Of a stretch of 61,003 nt of DNA, positions 16,370 to 24,719 are shown one piece after another. The first letter of the stretch is position 1. Every line of letters begins with the position of its first letter. The position numbers were made by a program, and so were the translations under genes. The notes beneath the pieces are model-generated. The model was not told the DNA's origin. It saw nothing but the letters and a program-made list of their open reading frames with translations, and did no database searches. The stretch comes from Lachnospiraceae bacterium (lineage in GTDB: Bacteria; Bacillota; Clostridia; Lachnospirales; Lachnospiraceae), in assembly GCA_015057635.1 (NCBI GenBank), contig SVEB01000083.1, positions 1 to 61,003 of the forward strand, given 5' to 3'.

Positions 16370-17806
16370 ATGGAAAACAAAGTAGCTGATTTTATACCGG
16401 ATGAACTGCATGAAGAATGCGGCGTTTTTGGTATTTATGATTTAGACGGCAATGATGTGGCGTCATCCATTTATTATGGATTATTTGCACTGCAGCACAG
16501 AGGGCAGGAAAGCTGCGGTATTGCAGTTAGTGATACACAGGGACCGAAGGGAAGAGTTCGTTCCGTAAAAGGAATGGGGCTTGTAAATGAAGTATTTACC
16601 CCAGAAAGCTTAGAGGAACTTCATGGTGATATCGGGGTTGGCCATGTACGGTATTCTACCGCAGGCGCAAGCAATATCGCCAACACCCAGCCTCTGGTAC
16701 TTAATTATGTAAAGGGAACCTTAGCCCTTGCCCATAACGGCAACCTTGTCAATGCAATCGAGTTACGGAAAGAGCTAGAATATACCGGTGCCATTTTCCA
16801 GACCACAATCGATTCCGAAGTAATTGCGTACCATATCGCAAGAGAACGTTTGAACACAGCCAATGTAGAAGATGCGGTAAAGAATGCGATGAAGAAGATC
16901 AAGGGCGCATACTCCTTGATCGTAATGAGTCCAAGAAAATTAATCGGCGCAAGAGATCCATTTGGATTCCATCCTCTTTGTATCGGAAAGCGCGACAATG
17001 CGTATGTACTCGCAAGTGAGACATGTGCGTTAGATGCAGTAGGTGCGACTTTCATTCGTGATGTCGAACCGGGCGAAGTCGTAAGCATCACTCGTGACGG
17101 CATAGTATCGGATAAGACATTATGCCAGAAGAAGATTGCAAAATGTATTTTCGAATATATCTATTTTGCAAGACCGGACAGCTATCTTGACGGCGTGAAC
17201 GTATATAACTCCAGAATCATGGCAGGAAGAATCTTAGCACAGGAACATCCGGTGGAAGCAGACTTAGTAGTAGGCGTTCCGGATTCCGGAAATGCAGCAG
17301 CCATGGGATTTGCGTTAGAATCCGGCATTCCTTACGGCATGGCATTTGTAAAGAACAGCTATGTAGGAAGAACCTTCATCAAGCCAAAACAGTCCATGAG
17401 AGAATCCTCTGTTCGCATTAAGTTAAATGTATTAAAGGAATCGGTAAAAGGAAAGCGTGTTGTCATGATCGATGATTCGATTGTAAGAGGAACCACCTGT
17501 GCAAGAATCGTGGGCATGTTAAAGGCAGCAGGAGCAAGCGAAGTGCATGTTCGTATTTCTTCTCCTCCTTTCTTATATCCATGTTATTTTGGAACCGATG
17601 TTCCAAGCGATGACCAGCTGATTGCTCATAATAATACAGTGGAACAGATCCGGGAATTGATCGGAGCCGATTCTTTAGGCTATCTGTCAGCGGACCGCTT
17701 AACAGAGTTAGTGGAAGGCGACTGCGGTATCTGCGATGCATGCTTTACTGGAAACTATCCGGTAGAACCTCCAAAAGAAGACATTCGTGGAGAATTTGAT
17801 AAATAG
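16370..17806 (+). CDS. purF: Amidophosphoribosyltransferase
   Basis: First committed enzyme of purine synthesis, 478 residues: glutamine and PRPP give phosphoribosylamine. Seen: a short propeptide ending before Cys17 ('HEECGVFGIYD'), the Ntn glutaminase nucleophile after processing; PRPP loop 'VVMIDDSIVRGTT'; and cysteines for the 4Fe-4S cluster of Bacillus-type enzymes ('KCIFEYIYFARPD', 'YPCYFG', 'CGICDACF'), which makes it oxygen-sensitive. The ATG at 16370 is chosen for GAAAGGA upstream; an ATG at 16310 has none. Confidence 0.95.
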   Translation: MENKVADFIPDELHEECGVFGIYDLDGNDVASSIYYGLFALQHRGQESCGIAVSDTQGPKGRVRSVKGMGLVNEVFTPESLEELHGDIGVGHVRYSTAGASNIANTQPLVLNYVKGTLALAHNGNLVNAIELRKELEYTGAIFQTTIDSEVIAYHIARERLNTANVEDAVKNAMKKIKGAYSLIVMSPRKLIGARDPFGFHPLCIGKRDNAYVLASETCALDAVGATFIRDVEPGEVVSITRDGIVSDKTLCQKKIAKCIFEYIYFARPDSYLDGVNVYNSRIMAGRILAQEHPVEADLVVGVPDSGNAAAMGFALESGIPYGMAFVKNSYVGRTFIKPKQSMRESSVRIKLNVLKESVKGKRVVMIDDSIVRGTTCARIVGMLKAAGASEVHVRISSPPFLYPCYFGTDVPSDDQLIAHNNTVEQIRELIGADSLGYLSADRLTELVEGDCGICDACFTGNYPVEPPKEDIRGEFDK

Positions 17807-17849
17807 CGCTATATAAGAATTGGTTATGAGTTTATGAAATATAATAATA

Positions 17850-17882
17850 ACGCCTTCTGTTGACAATGGAGGGCGTTATGGT
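17850..17882 (+). other. Hairpin between purF and purB
   Basis: ATAACGCC pairs with GGGCGTTAT with further imperfect pairing inside (CTTC/GGAG). There is no T run, so it is more likely a processing or stability element than a terminator. Confidence 0.5.
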
Positions 17883-17970
17883 AGGATAGATACGAAATAA
17901 GGAGTAGCCAAAGCTTTAGCGGAAGCTAACTCCAGAAAAGAGCACGTAAAGTGAATTGGAGGATAACGAC

Positions 17971-19404
17971 ATGAGTCAAGACAAATATGTAAGCCCATTA
18001 TCCGAACGTTATGCAAGCAAGGAAATGCAGTATATCTTTTCACCGGATATGAAATTCCGCACCTGGAGAAAGCTATGGATCGCGTTAGCGGAAGCAGAGC
18101 ATGAATTAGGACTTCCGGTAACCAAAGAGCAGATTGAGGAATTAAAAGCGCATCAGGATGATATTAACTATGAAGTGGCACAGGAAAGAGAACGTTTAGT
18201 GCGTCACGATGTTATGTCCCATGTGTATGCGTATGGCGTACAGTGTCCAAATGCAAAAGGAATCATCCATCTTGGAGCAACTTCCTGCTATGTTGGCGAT
18301 AATACCGATATTATCGTAATGACAGAAGCTCTAAAGGTTGTAAAGAAAAAGTTGATCAACGTGATGAACGAGCTTTCCAAGTTTGCGATGGAATATAAGG
18401 ATCTTCCAACATTGGCATTCACTCATTTTCAGCCTGCACAGCCAACAACTGTTGGAAAGCGTGCAAGCCTCTGGTTAATGGAATTAAAGTTAGATTTAGA
18501 AGATTTAGATCATATGATCGATTCCATGAAGTTATTAGGATCTAAGGGAACAACCGGAACGCAGGCAAGCTTCCTTGAGTTATTTGACGGAGATCATGAG
18601 AAGATCAAGAGATTAGATCAGATGATCGCCGAGAAGATGGGATTTGCAGAATCCTTCCCGGTTTCCGGACAGACTTATTCCAGAAAGATGGATACAAGAG
18701 TGTTGAATGTGTTGGCTGGCATTGCAGCAAGTGCACATAAGTTCTCGAATGATATCCGTTTATTACAGCATTTAAAAGAAATCGAAGAGCCATTTGAAAA
18801 GAATCAGATCGGTTCTTCCGCTATGGCATATAAGCGCAACCCGATGAGAAGCGAACGTATTGCTTCTTTAGCACGTTACGTGATGGTAGACGCCCTAAAT
18901 CCTGCGATCACGTCCGCTACCCAGTGGTTTGAGAGAACACTCGATGATTCCGCGAATAAGCGTATCAGCATTCCGGAAGCATTCCTTGCAGTGGATGGCA
19001 TTTTAGATCTTTATTTAAATGTGGTAGACGGCCTTGTGGTTTATCCTAAGGTAATCGAGAAACGTCTTCGCTCTGAACTTCCTTTTATGGCGACTGAGAA
19101 TATTATGATGGATGCGGTAAAGGCAGGCGGAGACAGACAGGAACTTCATGAGAGAATCCGTACGCTTTCTATGGAAGCAGGCAGAAATGTGAAGGAGCTT
19201 GGTCTTGAGAATAACCTTCTTGAACTGATCGCAGCAGATCCTGCTTTTAATATGACAATCGAGGAACTGAATAAGACGATGGACCCATCCAAATATGTAG
19301 GCCGCGCTCCAGAGCAGACCGAAGAGTTCATCCGCGACGTGATCACCCCAATCCTCACCGCCAACCAAGACGTCCTCGGACTGAAGGCCGATATCAAAGT
19401 TTGA
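17971..19404 (+). CDS. purB: Adenylosuccinate lyase
   Basis: A 477-residue enzyme of the fumarase superfamily, acting twice in purine synthesis (SAICAR to AICAR, adenylosuccinate to AMP). Seen: 'SPLSERYASKEM' at the N-terminus, 'THFQPAQPTTVGKR' and the family signature 'GSSAMAYKRNPMRSE' with the catalytic Ser loop. TTGGAGG lies 8 bases before the ATG at 17971; a TTG at 17956 is a poorer start. It completes purC-purF-purB, and purA at 31232 makes its other substrate. Palindrome C begins 9 bases after the stop. Confidence 0.95.
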   Translation: MSQDKYVSPLSERYASKEMQYIFSPDMKFRTWRKLWIALAEAEHELGLPVTKEQIEELKAHQDDINYEVAQERERLVRHDVMSHVYAYGVQCPNAKGIIHLGATSCYVGDNTDIIVMTEALKVVKKKLINVMNELSKFAMEYKDLPTLAFTHFQPAQPTTVGKRASLWLMELKLDLEDLDHMIDSMKLLGSKGTTGTQASFLELFDGDHEKIKRLDQMIAEKMGFAESFPVSGQTYSRKMDTRVLNVLAGIAASAHKFSNDIRLLQHLKEIEEPFEKNQIGSSAMAYKRNPMRSERIASLARYVMVDALNPAITSATQWFERTLDDSANKRISIPEAFLAVDGILDLYLNVVDGLVVYPKVIEKRLRSELPFMATENIMMDAVKAGGDRQELHERIRTLSMEAGRNVKELGLENNLLELIAADPAFNMTIEELNKTMDPSKYVGRAPEQTEEFIRDVITPILTANQDVLGLKADIKV

Positions 19405-19413
19405 TGTTGAATT

Positions 19414-19627
19414 GATGTCGTTCGGGTACCAGACAGCGCATGACGAGGCAAGGTGTTAGCAATGTTCGGACGCGAGAGCGGACAAAAAAGGGGGCGGCGT
19501 CTTTCTCTAGCAGACAGGAATGCACTGTCTGCTAGCGAAAGACGCCGCCCCCTTTTTTGTTCGTCTCGAGCCGGACATTCGCTAACACCTTGCCTCGTCA
19601 TGCGCTGTCTGGTACCCGAACGACATC
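19414..19627 (+). repeat. Large intergenic inverted repeat, family 1, copy C
   Basis: A 214-bp palindrome 9 bases after purB. The outer arms (19414-19460 and 19581-19627) are perfect over 47 bp. Core TTCGGACGC-GAG-AGCGGACAAAA (19465-19487) and TTTTGTTCGT-CTC-GAGCCGGACA; inner arm GGGGGCGGCGTCTTTC with exact complement; apex CTAGCAGACAG-GAATGCA-CTGTCTGCTAG, where a T-A pair of other copies is replaced by G-C. The small hairpin at 19624-19657 abuts it. Confidence 0.93.
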
Positions 19628-19657
19628 CCAAGACGTTTCTTCGAAACGTCTTGGATG
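19624..19657. repeat. Small covarying hairpin beside palindrome C
   Basis: CATCC-AAGACGTTTC pairs with GAAACGTCTT-GGATG around a TTC loop, with one bulged C. Same CAA-NN-CGTTT plan as 107-143 and 2603-2638, here with GA/TC. Bases 19658-19960 after it hold no gene; they contain degenerate repeats of the type GGCTTTAGAG. Confidence 0.75.
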
Positions 19658-19966
19658 CAGCTACTCACTGAGGTGGCGCGGCGGAAAGGACTCTTCAAAA
19701 GAAATTCAGAGATGCTTTAGAGAGGCTTTGAAGGGGCTTGGGGTGAGATGCGTTAGCTACTTTAAGGCGGCTTTAGAGCGGCTATGAGGGCTAAGAATAG
19801 TGATTTGAAGGTAACAGGAAGGCAAGGAATGTGAACTTAAGTTATTTTGGAGAAGATAGAGAGGTTTAAAAAATTGGATTTATAGTAATGGAATGAGCAG
19901 TAAGAGAATGATGCGGAATGAGAAAGCTGTGGAATTTAACAAGAAATATAAGGGAGATAAGGAGTG

Positions 19967-20494
19967 ATGGATAAGATGATAGAATTGCTACAGGATAAAC
20001 TTCCGGAGTTTGAGGTAGTACCGATTTCAAAGAAGAATGTATGTGATGTTTGGGAAATGATGAAAGGGAATGAATATTTTTATTCAAGAACGCAGGACCA
20101 TGAGGTGACACGGAAGGAATGTGTGGATGATATTACAGCACTACCTCCGGGGAAAGGACTGGAAGATAAGACATATGTAGGGATTTATGAAGGAAGTGAG
20201 TTGATTGCTGCTGTTGATTTAATTGCCGGATATCCTGACGAGAAAACAGAATATCTTGGTCTGCTTATATTAGCGGTCCCAAAGCATGGACTCGGTATAG
20301 GAAAGAAGATCCTTGATGTAATTACGACAAGCGCAAAAGAAAAGGGATTTGAGTACATAGAACTGGCTTGTCACAAGACAAATGAAATTGGATTTGCATT
20401 CTGGTCAAAGAATGGTTTTGAAGTGATTCGAACTTCAGAGCGCAATATAGATGGAAAGGTTTATACGTTGCTTTCAATGAGAAAACAGATATAG
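19967..20494 (+). CDS. GNAT-family N-acetyltransferase
   Basis: A 175-176 residue acetyl-CoA-dependent transferase. Seen: 'YLGLLILAVPKHGLGIGKKILDVITT', i.e. the beta4 strand and a slightly altered pyrophosphate loop (KHGLGIG), then 'FAFWSKNGFEVIRTSERNIDGKVYTLLSMRK', the usual C-terminal strands. The substrate is unknown. The start is ambiguous: GTG 19964 and ATG 19967 are adjacent and AGGGAG lies 10 bases before the latter. A single gene. Confidence 0.75.
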   Translation: MDKMIELLQDKLPEFEVVPISKKNVCDVWEMMKGNEYFYSRTQDHEVTRKECVDDITALPPGKGLEDKTYVGIYEGSELIAAVDLIAGYPDEKTEYLGLLILAVPKHGLGIGKKILDVITTSAKEKGFEYIELACHKTNEIGFAFWSKNGFEVIRTSERNIDGKVYTLLSMRKQI

Positions 20495-20516
20495 AAGAAA
20501 AAAATGTTATGGAAAA

Positions 20517-20585
20517 ATGGAAGAGCTGTTAGATGTGTCCAGACAATCCATATCGAAATGGGAGTTTCAAAGATGGCACCAATGA
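20517..20585 (+). pseudogene. Remnant of an XRE-type HTH regulator
   Basis: The frame 20517-20585 reads 'MEELLDVSRQSISKWEFQRWHQ'. 'VSRQSISKWE' is the recognition helix of XRE/Cro-type regulators, which normally continue for another 40 residues or more. Here the frame ends after six unrelated residues. It is a fragment left beside a decayed transporter gene. Confidence 0.6.
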
Positions 20586-20602
20586 ATTTTGGAGAGTCTG
20601 TC

Positions 20603-20854
20603 TTATGTAAGACGCTCTTTCTTGATCACGACAACATAGAGGAAACACAGGATCGCCATTAGAAGGAAAGTAAGTTCATACGCTACATTTGCTGTGTTCT
20701 CATTTAATGTCTCTAATACAATTGTGTCGGCTACAGCGCCGGCAGCATCGATGAAGCAATAAAGGATTGGGAATAAAAGCGCGATGATGCTCCTGCTGAA
20801 TAAATCTGAACCGCTCCAGCATAGGAGAGCAGCCAGCGCAACCCAAAACCACAT
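20603..20854 (-). pseudogene. Internally deleted DMT/EamA-type transporter remnant
   Basis: An 83-residue frame with the start of a drug/metabolite transporter ('MWFWVALAALLCWSGSDLFS', first helix) joined directly to a piece that normally lies in the second half ('IIALLFPILYCFIDAAGAVADTIVLETL' and 'NVAYELTFLLMAILCFLYVVVIKKE'). Complete proteins of this type have about ten helices and roughly 300 residues. An in-frame deletion plus a C-terminal truncation explains it. AGAGGT still precedes the ATG, so a short product could be made. Confidence 0.6.
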
Positions 20855-20880
20855 AATAATTACCTCTTTTACAAAATATT

Positions 20881-20892
20881 GTGCATATGCAC
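20881..20892. promoter_or_regulatory. 12-bp palindrome GTGCATATGCAC
   Basis: A perfect palindrome 27 bases upstream of the DMT remnant's start. The identical 12-mer occurs at 42514-42525 just after the promoter of the DUF134/Mrp genes. A related form, GTGCAATATGTAC, is at about 21083-21095. Operator function is inference. Bases 20893-21189 hold no gene; TATAAT at 21175-21180 is a likely -10 box for the gene at 21202. Confidence 0.45.
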
Positions 20893-21201
20893 GAAATATG
20901 TCCTATTTGCTTTAAAATGATGAAAATGGGAGGTATTATATCTGAAATCAGAAAAAAATTTTAAGAAAGAGTGTAAAAAAAAATATGTTTTTGATTGTGC
21001 ACTTTTTTATTCAGAATTAGGAAAAATGGAATGAATTGGTCGAGCAATTTTTGTATCGCAAAGTACGACAAAAACCTAATGTGCAATATGTACAAAGCAA
21101 AACCACAAAAATAGATATATTTACAAAATATGTAAAAAATAATTTTTGGGGGTTCTATTTTTAAAAAAAACGCATATAATTGCGATTAGGTGGTGATAAA
21201 T

Positions 21202-21456
21202 ATGATGATGAAAATTTTCACAAATGAATTGCTTAAAGAAGAAGAGCTGGACTTCACACGTTGGGAGACTTTTAACGGGGATTATGTCGATATCTCTATG
21301 GTGGGAACTCCTTACATAGAGAGATGCATGGATATGCTTGAACAATTTATGGAGCGTTATCCAGCTCATAAGAATTATCCTATCTGGAAGCAGTATATGG
21401 AGATTTTTGAGGACGAGTTACAGAGTCGAGAAACTGAACTGATAGGATCATTTTAG
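21202..21456 (+). CDS. Hypothetical small acidic protein
   Basis: An 84-residue soluble protein, not recognised. It starts 'MMMKIFTNELLKEEELDFTRWETFNGDYVDISMVG' and continues with helical, aromatic- and Glu-rich sequence. ATG 21202 is chosen because AGGTGG lies 6-13 bases upstream and TATAAT at 21175-21180 is close. Its 3' end faces the YaiI-type gene 12 bases away, with no clear terminator between them. Confidence 0.5.
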   Translation: MMMKIFTNELLKEEELDFTRWETFNGDYVDISMVGTPYIERCMDMLEQFMERYPAHKNYPIWKQYMEIFEDELQSRETELIGSF

Positions 21457-21468
21457 GAATGGGGAAAG

Positions 21469-21924
21469 TTATCTTCCTTTCATTATAGTAAGAATCAAAT
21501 TCCGGAAGGAATCTTCAAAACGCACATCATCCTCAGATGTGCGTTTTTTAGGTCCTTTTCCGTGGAAGGCATGCCCTTTCCGACGGCGGCCTTCTTTGGC
21601 CAGATGGCGTTCAAATAACATCCGATCGATATTGTCGTTGGTATAGCAAAGACCGCTCTGATGGATAGCATAGGCTCCCTTTCCAAGTGCCATGGCAGCT
21701 ACTCCATAGTCCTGAGTGACGATGATGTCACCTTTCGTGGCATGATTCATCAGTGCAAAATCTACGGCATCCGGTGCTTTGCTGACGGTAATGACTTTAC
21801 TGTATTCAGAATAAAGTTCATGGCTTGTGTCCGTGAACATATAAACAGATAATGCATATTCTTTCGCTATTTTCTCAATAATTCCCTTAACGGGACAGGC
21901 ATCCGCGTCTACTAATATATTCAA
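21469..21924 (-). CDS. YaiI/YqxD family protein (UPF0178)
   Basis: A 151-residue protein of the DUF188/UPF0178 family with a PIN-like/NYN-like fold. Seen: 'NILVDADACPVKGIIEKIA' at the N-terminus, 'DAVDFALMNHATKGDIIVTQDYGVAAMAL' and the basic tail 'RRRKGHAFHGKGPKKRT'. Acidic residues in the first and second motifs suggest nuclease ancestry, but the function is unproven. The start is a TTG at 21922-21924 with AAGGAGG 9 bases before it; upstream in-frame codons do not belong to the family. Confidence 0.85.
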   Translation of the reverse strand: MNILVDADACPVKGIIEKIAKEYALSVYMFTDTSHELYSEYSKVITVSKAPDAVDFALMNHATKGDIIVTQDYGVAAMALGKGAYAIHQSGLCYTNDNIDRMLFERHLAKEGRRRKGHAFHGKGPKKRTSEDDVRFEDSFRNLILTIMKGR

Positions 21925-22054
21925 TAAAACAACCTCCTTATATAATGAAATATTGTCTCCCGGCAAGCCGGTCATGTATGGTGATGCTTGTACGGGAAGA
22001 GTTACTATAGTATATGAGTACTATAACAGCATTTAGACATGATTAGAAGAATTA

Positions 22055-22084
22055 TTGGAGATTTTTCTTCTTCTATTGTATAAT
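22055..22084 (+). promoter_or_regulatory. Promoter of the aldehyde dehydrogenase/LysR genes
   Basis: TTGGAG (22055-22060), 18 bases, TATAAT (22079-22084), 115 bases before the dehydrogenase ATG. Confidence 0.65.
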
Positions 22085-22198
22085 ACTTGATATTAATCTG
22101 ATTGCCGGTCATTTGCATGTCAGTCACAAGGGAAAGAGTGCGAATGGCAGAGGCAACGTGTAAAGAAATGAGTTTATAAAGGAAAATGAGGTGCAAGG

Positions 22199-23566
22199 AT
22201 GATACACACTTTAGTCGAAAAGCAGAGAGCATTTTTTGAAACGGACCAGACAAAGGACATTAATTTTCGCAGACTTGCTTTATTAAAGCTGCGGACCGGA
22301 ATTAAAAAACATGAATCGGAGATTTTAGAGGCGTTAAAGAAAGATTTATGCAAAGCAGAGTTTGAAAGTTATATGACAGAAATCGGAATGGTACTCGACG
22401 AAATCCGTTTTGCATTAAATCATATGGAGTCCTGGGCAAAGAAAAAGTATGTATGGACACCGATTTCCCAGTTCCCATCCGTCAGCTTCGTCATGAGTGA
22501 GCCATATGGCGTGACACTGATTATGGCTCCCTGGAATTATCCGTTCCAGTTATGTCTTTCTCCGCTGATTGGGGCATTGGCAGCAGGAAATACGGCTGTT
22601 TTAAAGCCTTCCGAATTAGCACCGGCTACAAGCGAGATTATCGCGAAACTGATTAAGAACTGTTTTGAGGAAGAATATGTGGCGGTTGTAGAAGGCGATG
22701 CTGATGTCAGCAAACGAATCTTAGAAGAGCGTTTTGACTATATCTTCTTTACCGGTGGCGTTTCCATTGGCCGGATTGTGATGCAGGCAGCGGCAAAACA
22801 TCTGACACCGGTCTCCTTAGAGCTTGGCGGCAAGAGCCCTTGTATCATTGATCGCACCGCAGATTTAAAAGTGGCTGCAAGAAGACTGATGTTCGGTAAG
22901 ATCGTAAATGCCGGTCAGACCTGTGTGGCGCCGGACTATATATTTGTTCATGAAGCAGTGAGGGATGCATTTGTACAGGAAATGAAAAAAACGATCGCTG
23001 AATTTTTAGGAGAGGATCCTCTTAAAAATGAAAACTATCCGAAGATTATCAATGCCCGTCATTTTAACCGCATTATCGGGTATCTTACGGGAGAGGAAAT
23101 CCTTGCTGGCGGAGAGTATGATGCTAAGACATTAAAAATTGCACCGACCCTCTTAAATCAGAGCAGTCCGAGCGCGCCGGTTATGAAGGAAGAGATCTTT
23201 GGGCCAATTCTTCCGGTTATCAGCTATACCAGTATCCAGGAAGTGATCCGCTATATCCGGAAGAATGAAAAACCATTGGCGTTGTATCTGTTTACAACGA
23301 ATAAGAAGCTAGAGGAAAAAGTGTTAGGGCAGGTATCCTTTGGCGGCGGATGCATCAATGATACGATTATTCATGTAGCAAGTCCTTATATGGGATTCGG
23401 CGGTGTTGGAAACAGTGGAATGGGGGCATATCACGGAAAGCTAAGTTTTGAGACGTTCAGCCATAAGAAAAGCATCGTGAAGAAAGCCAATTTCCTGGAC
23501 ATTCCAATGCGTTATCATCCATATACAAAGCAGAAATATAACTTAGTCCGTAAGTTTTTAAAGTAG
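22199..23566 (+). CDS. NAD(P)-dependent aldehyde dehydrogenase, ALDH3-like
   Basis: A 455-residue enzyme oxidising aldehydes to acids. Seen: 'PWNYPFQLCLSPL' substrate segment near residue 110, 'FFTGGVSIGRIV' cofactor loop, 'SLELGGKSP' with the general-base Glu, and 'NAGQTCVAPDYI' with the catalytic Cys at about 243. The C-terminus ('KLSFETFSHKKSIVKK', 'MRYHPYTKQK') is typical of the class 3 branch, which favours long-chain or aromatic aldehydes. A LysR gene follows after 24 bases and may control it. Confidence 0.88.
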   Translation: MIHTLVEKQRAFFETDQTKDINFRRLALLKLRTGIKKHESEILEALKKDLCKAEFESYMTEIGMVLDEIRFALNHMESWAKKKYVWTPISQFPSVSFVMSEPYGVTLIMAPWNYPFQLCLSPLIGALAAGNTAVLKPSELAPATSEIIAKLIKNCFEEEYVAVVEGDADVSKRILEERFDYIFFTGGVSIGRIVMQAAAKHLTPVSLELGGKSPCIIDRTADLKVAARRLMFGKIVNAGQTCVAPDYIFVHEAVRDAFVQEMKKTIAEFLGEDPLKNENYPKIINARHFNRIIGYLTGEEILAGGEYDAKTLKIAPTLLNQSSPSAPVMKEEIFGPILPVISYTSIQEVIRYIRKNEKPLALYLFTTNKKLEEKVLGQVSFGGGCINDTIIHVASPYMGFGGVGNSGMGAYHGKLSFETFSHKKSIVKKANFLDIPMRYHPYTKQKYNLVRKFLK

Positions 23567-23590
23567 TTATGTACTCGGAAAGGCAGTAAT

Positions 23591-24493
23591 ATGAATTTAA
23601 ATCTGGAATACTATAGAATCTTTTACTATGTAGCAAAGTTTGGAAGCATCACCGGAGCAGCGAATGAGCTTTGTATCTCACAGCCCGCAGTCAGTCAGGC
23701 CGTAAGACTGTTGGAGAAGAATATAGGGGCGGCACTATTTGTGCGAAACCCGAAAGGAGTCCGCCTGACCAAGGAAGGAGATGTGCTTTATTCCTATGTG
23801 AAGGCGGGATATGAGCAGATTTTAGAGGGGGAACACCGTCTTAAGAAGATGCTTAATTTAGAATGCGGGGAAATTCAAATCGGAGCAAGTGATATGACCC
23901 TGCAGTTTTATCTGCTGCCATTTTTGGAGAAATTCCATATGCAGTATCCGGATATTAAGGTCCGTGTAACAAACGGACCGACGCCTGAGACAATACGCTA
24001 TTTAAAAGAAGGAACAATTGACTTTGGAATCGTCAGTGGACCACTTGAAAAATCCGAAGAGTTAGAGATGAAACCGGTACGGGAAATTGAAGATGTATTT
24101 GTGGCAGGCAGCCGTTTTGAAAGCTTAAAAGGGCAGGAGCTTTCCTTCTCGGATATCACGTCCCTGCCATTAATCTCGCTTGAAAAGAATACAAGTACCC
24201 GTAAGTTCATTGACTTGTTCTTAAAGAAAAATGAAGTCAAGATCGTTCCTGAATTTGAATTGGCAACAAGTGATATGATCGTGCAGTTTGCACTTAGAAA
24301 TTTAGGAATCGGGCTTGTAGTAAAGGATTTTGCAAAACCATATCTGGAAAGCGGGGAATTGTTCACGCTTTCCTTCAAGGAGCAGATTCCAAAACGTAAT
24401 TTCTGCATCGTGACGAATAAAAAAGACGGCCTTTCCAATGCAGCAGGAAAGCTGTTAGCGATGATGGAGCAAAGCACGTATACCGAAGGGTGA
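23591..24493 (+). CDS. LysR-family transcriptional regulator
   Basis: A 300-residue regulator: N-terminal helix-turn-helix ('GSITGAANELCISQPAVSQAVRLLEK', residues 17-42) and a two-lobed effector domain starting at about 90 ('GEIQIGASDMTLQFYLLPFL'). It is read in the same direction as the aldehyde dehydrogenase, 24 bases downstream, which differs from the divergent arrangement common for LysR genes, so its target may be elsewhere. GGAAAGGCAG precedes the ATG. Confidence 0.9.
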   Translation: MNLNLEYYRIFYYVAKFGSITGAANELCISQPAVSQAVRLLEKNIGAALFVRNPKGVRLTKEGDVLYSYVKAGYEQILEGEHRLKKMLNLECGEIQIGASDMTLQFYLLPFLEKFHMQYPDIKVRVTNGPTPETIRYLKEGTIDFGIVSGPLEKSEELEMKPVREIEDVFVAGSRFESLKGQELSFSDITSLPLISLEKNTSTRKFIDLFLKKNEVKIVPEFELATSDMIVQFALRNLGIGLVVKDFAKPYLESGELFTLSFKEQIPKRNFCIVTNKKDGLSNAAGKLLAMMEQSTYTEG

Positions 24494-24623
24494 CATTAAA
24501 AAGGTTTGAAGTTCCGTTGAAAAAATGGAAAATAGGTATAGAGAAGCAGAAACTATTTTCAGAAAAGTAGAAATTATTACAAAAAAAATAGGTAATACAT
24601 ACCAGTAATTTTCATAGTAGTTA

Positions 24624-24652
24624 TTGTAATAGTTGCGAAAAATATTTATAAT
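24624..24652 (+). promoter_or_regulatory. Promoter of the M18 aminopeptidase
   Basis: TTGTAA (24624-24629), 17 bases, TATAAT (24647-24652), 67 bases before the ATG. Confidence 0.7.
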
Positions 24653-24719
24653 AGGGGACATAAACTAGTATCACTTATAGTTTTGGATTTACAATGCGAA
24701 GAAAGGTTGGTATCAAAGA

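Noticed and set aside
19414-19787. Open frames inside and beside the large palindromes (also at 2587-3036, 32514-32952 and 46299-46797)
   Set aside because: They occur in mirrored pairs on both strands, share the peptide encoded by the repeated core (for example a KNSRTDFVR-like piece), and lack ribosome binding sites. They are by-products of inverted, GC-rich sequence.
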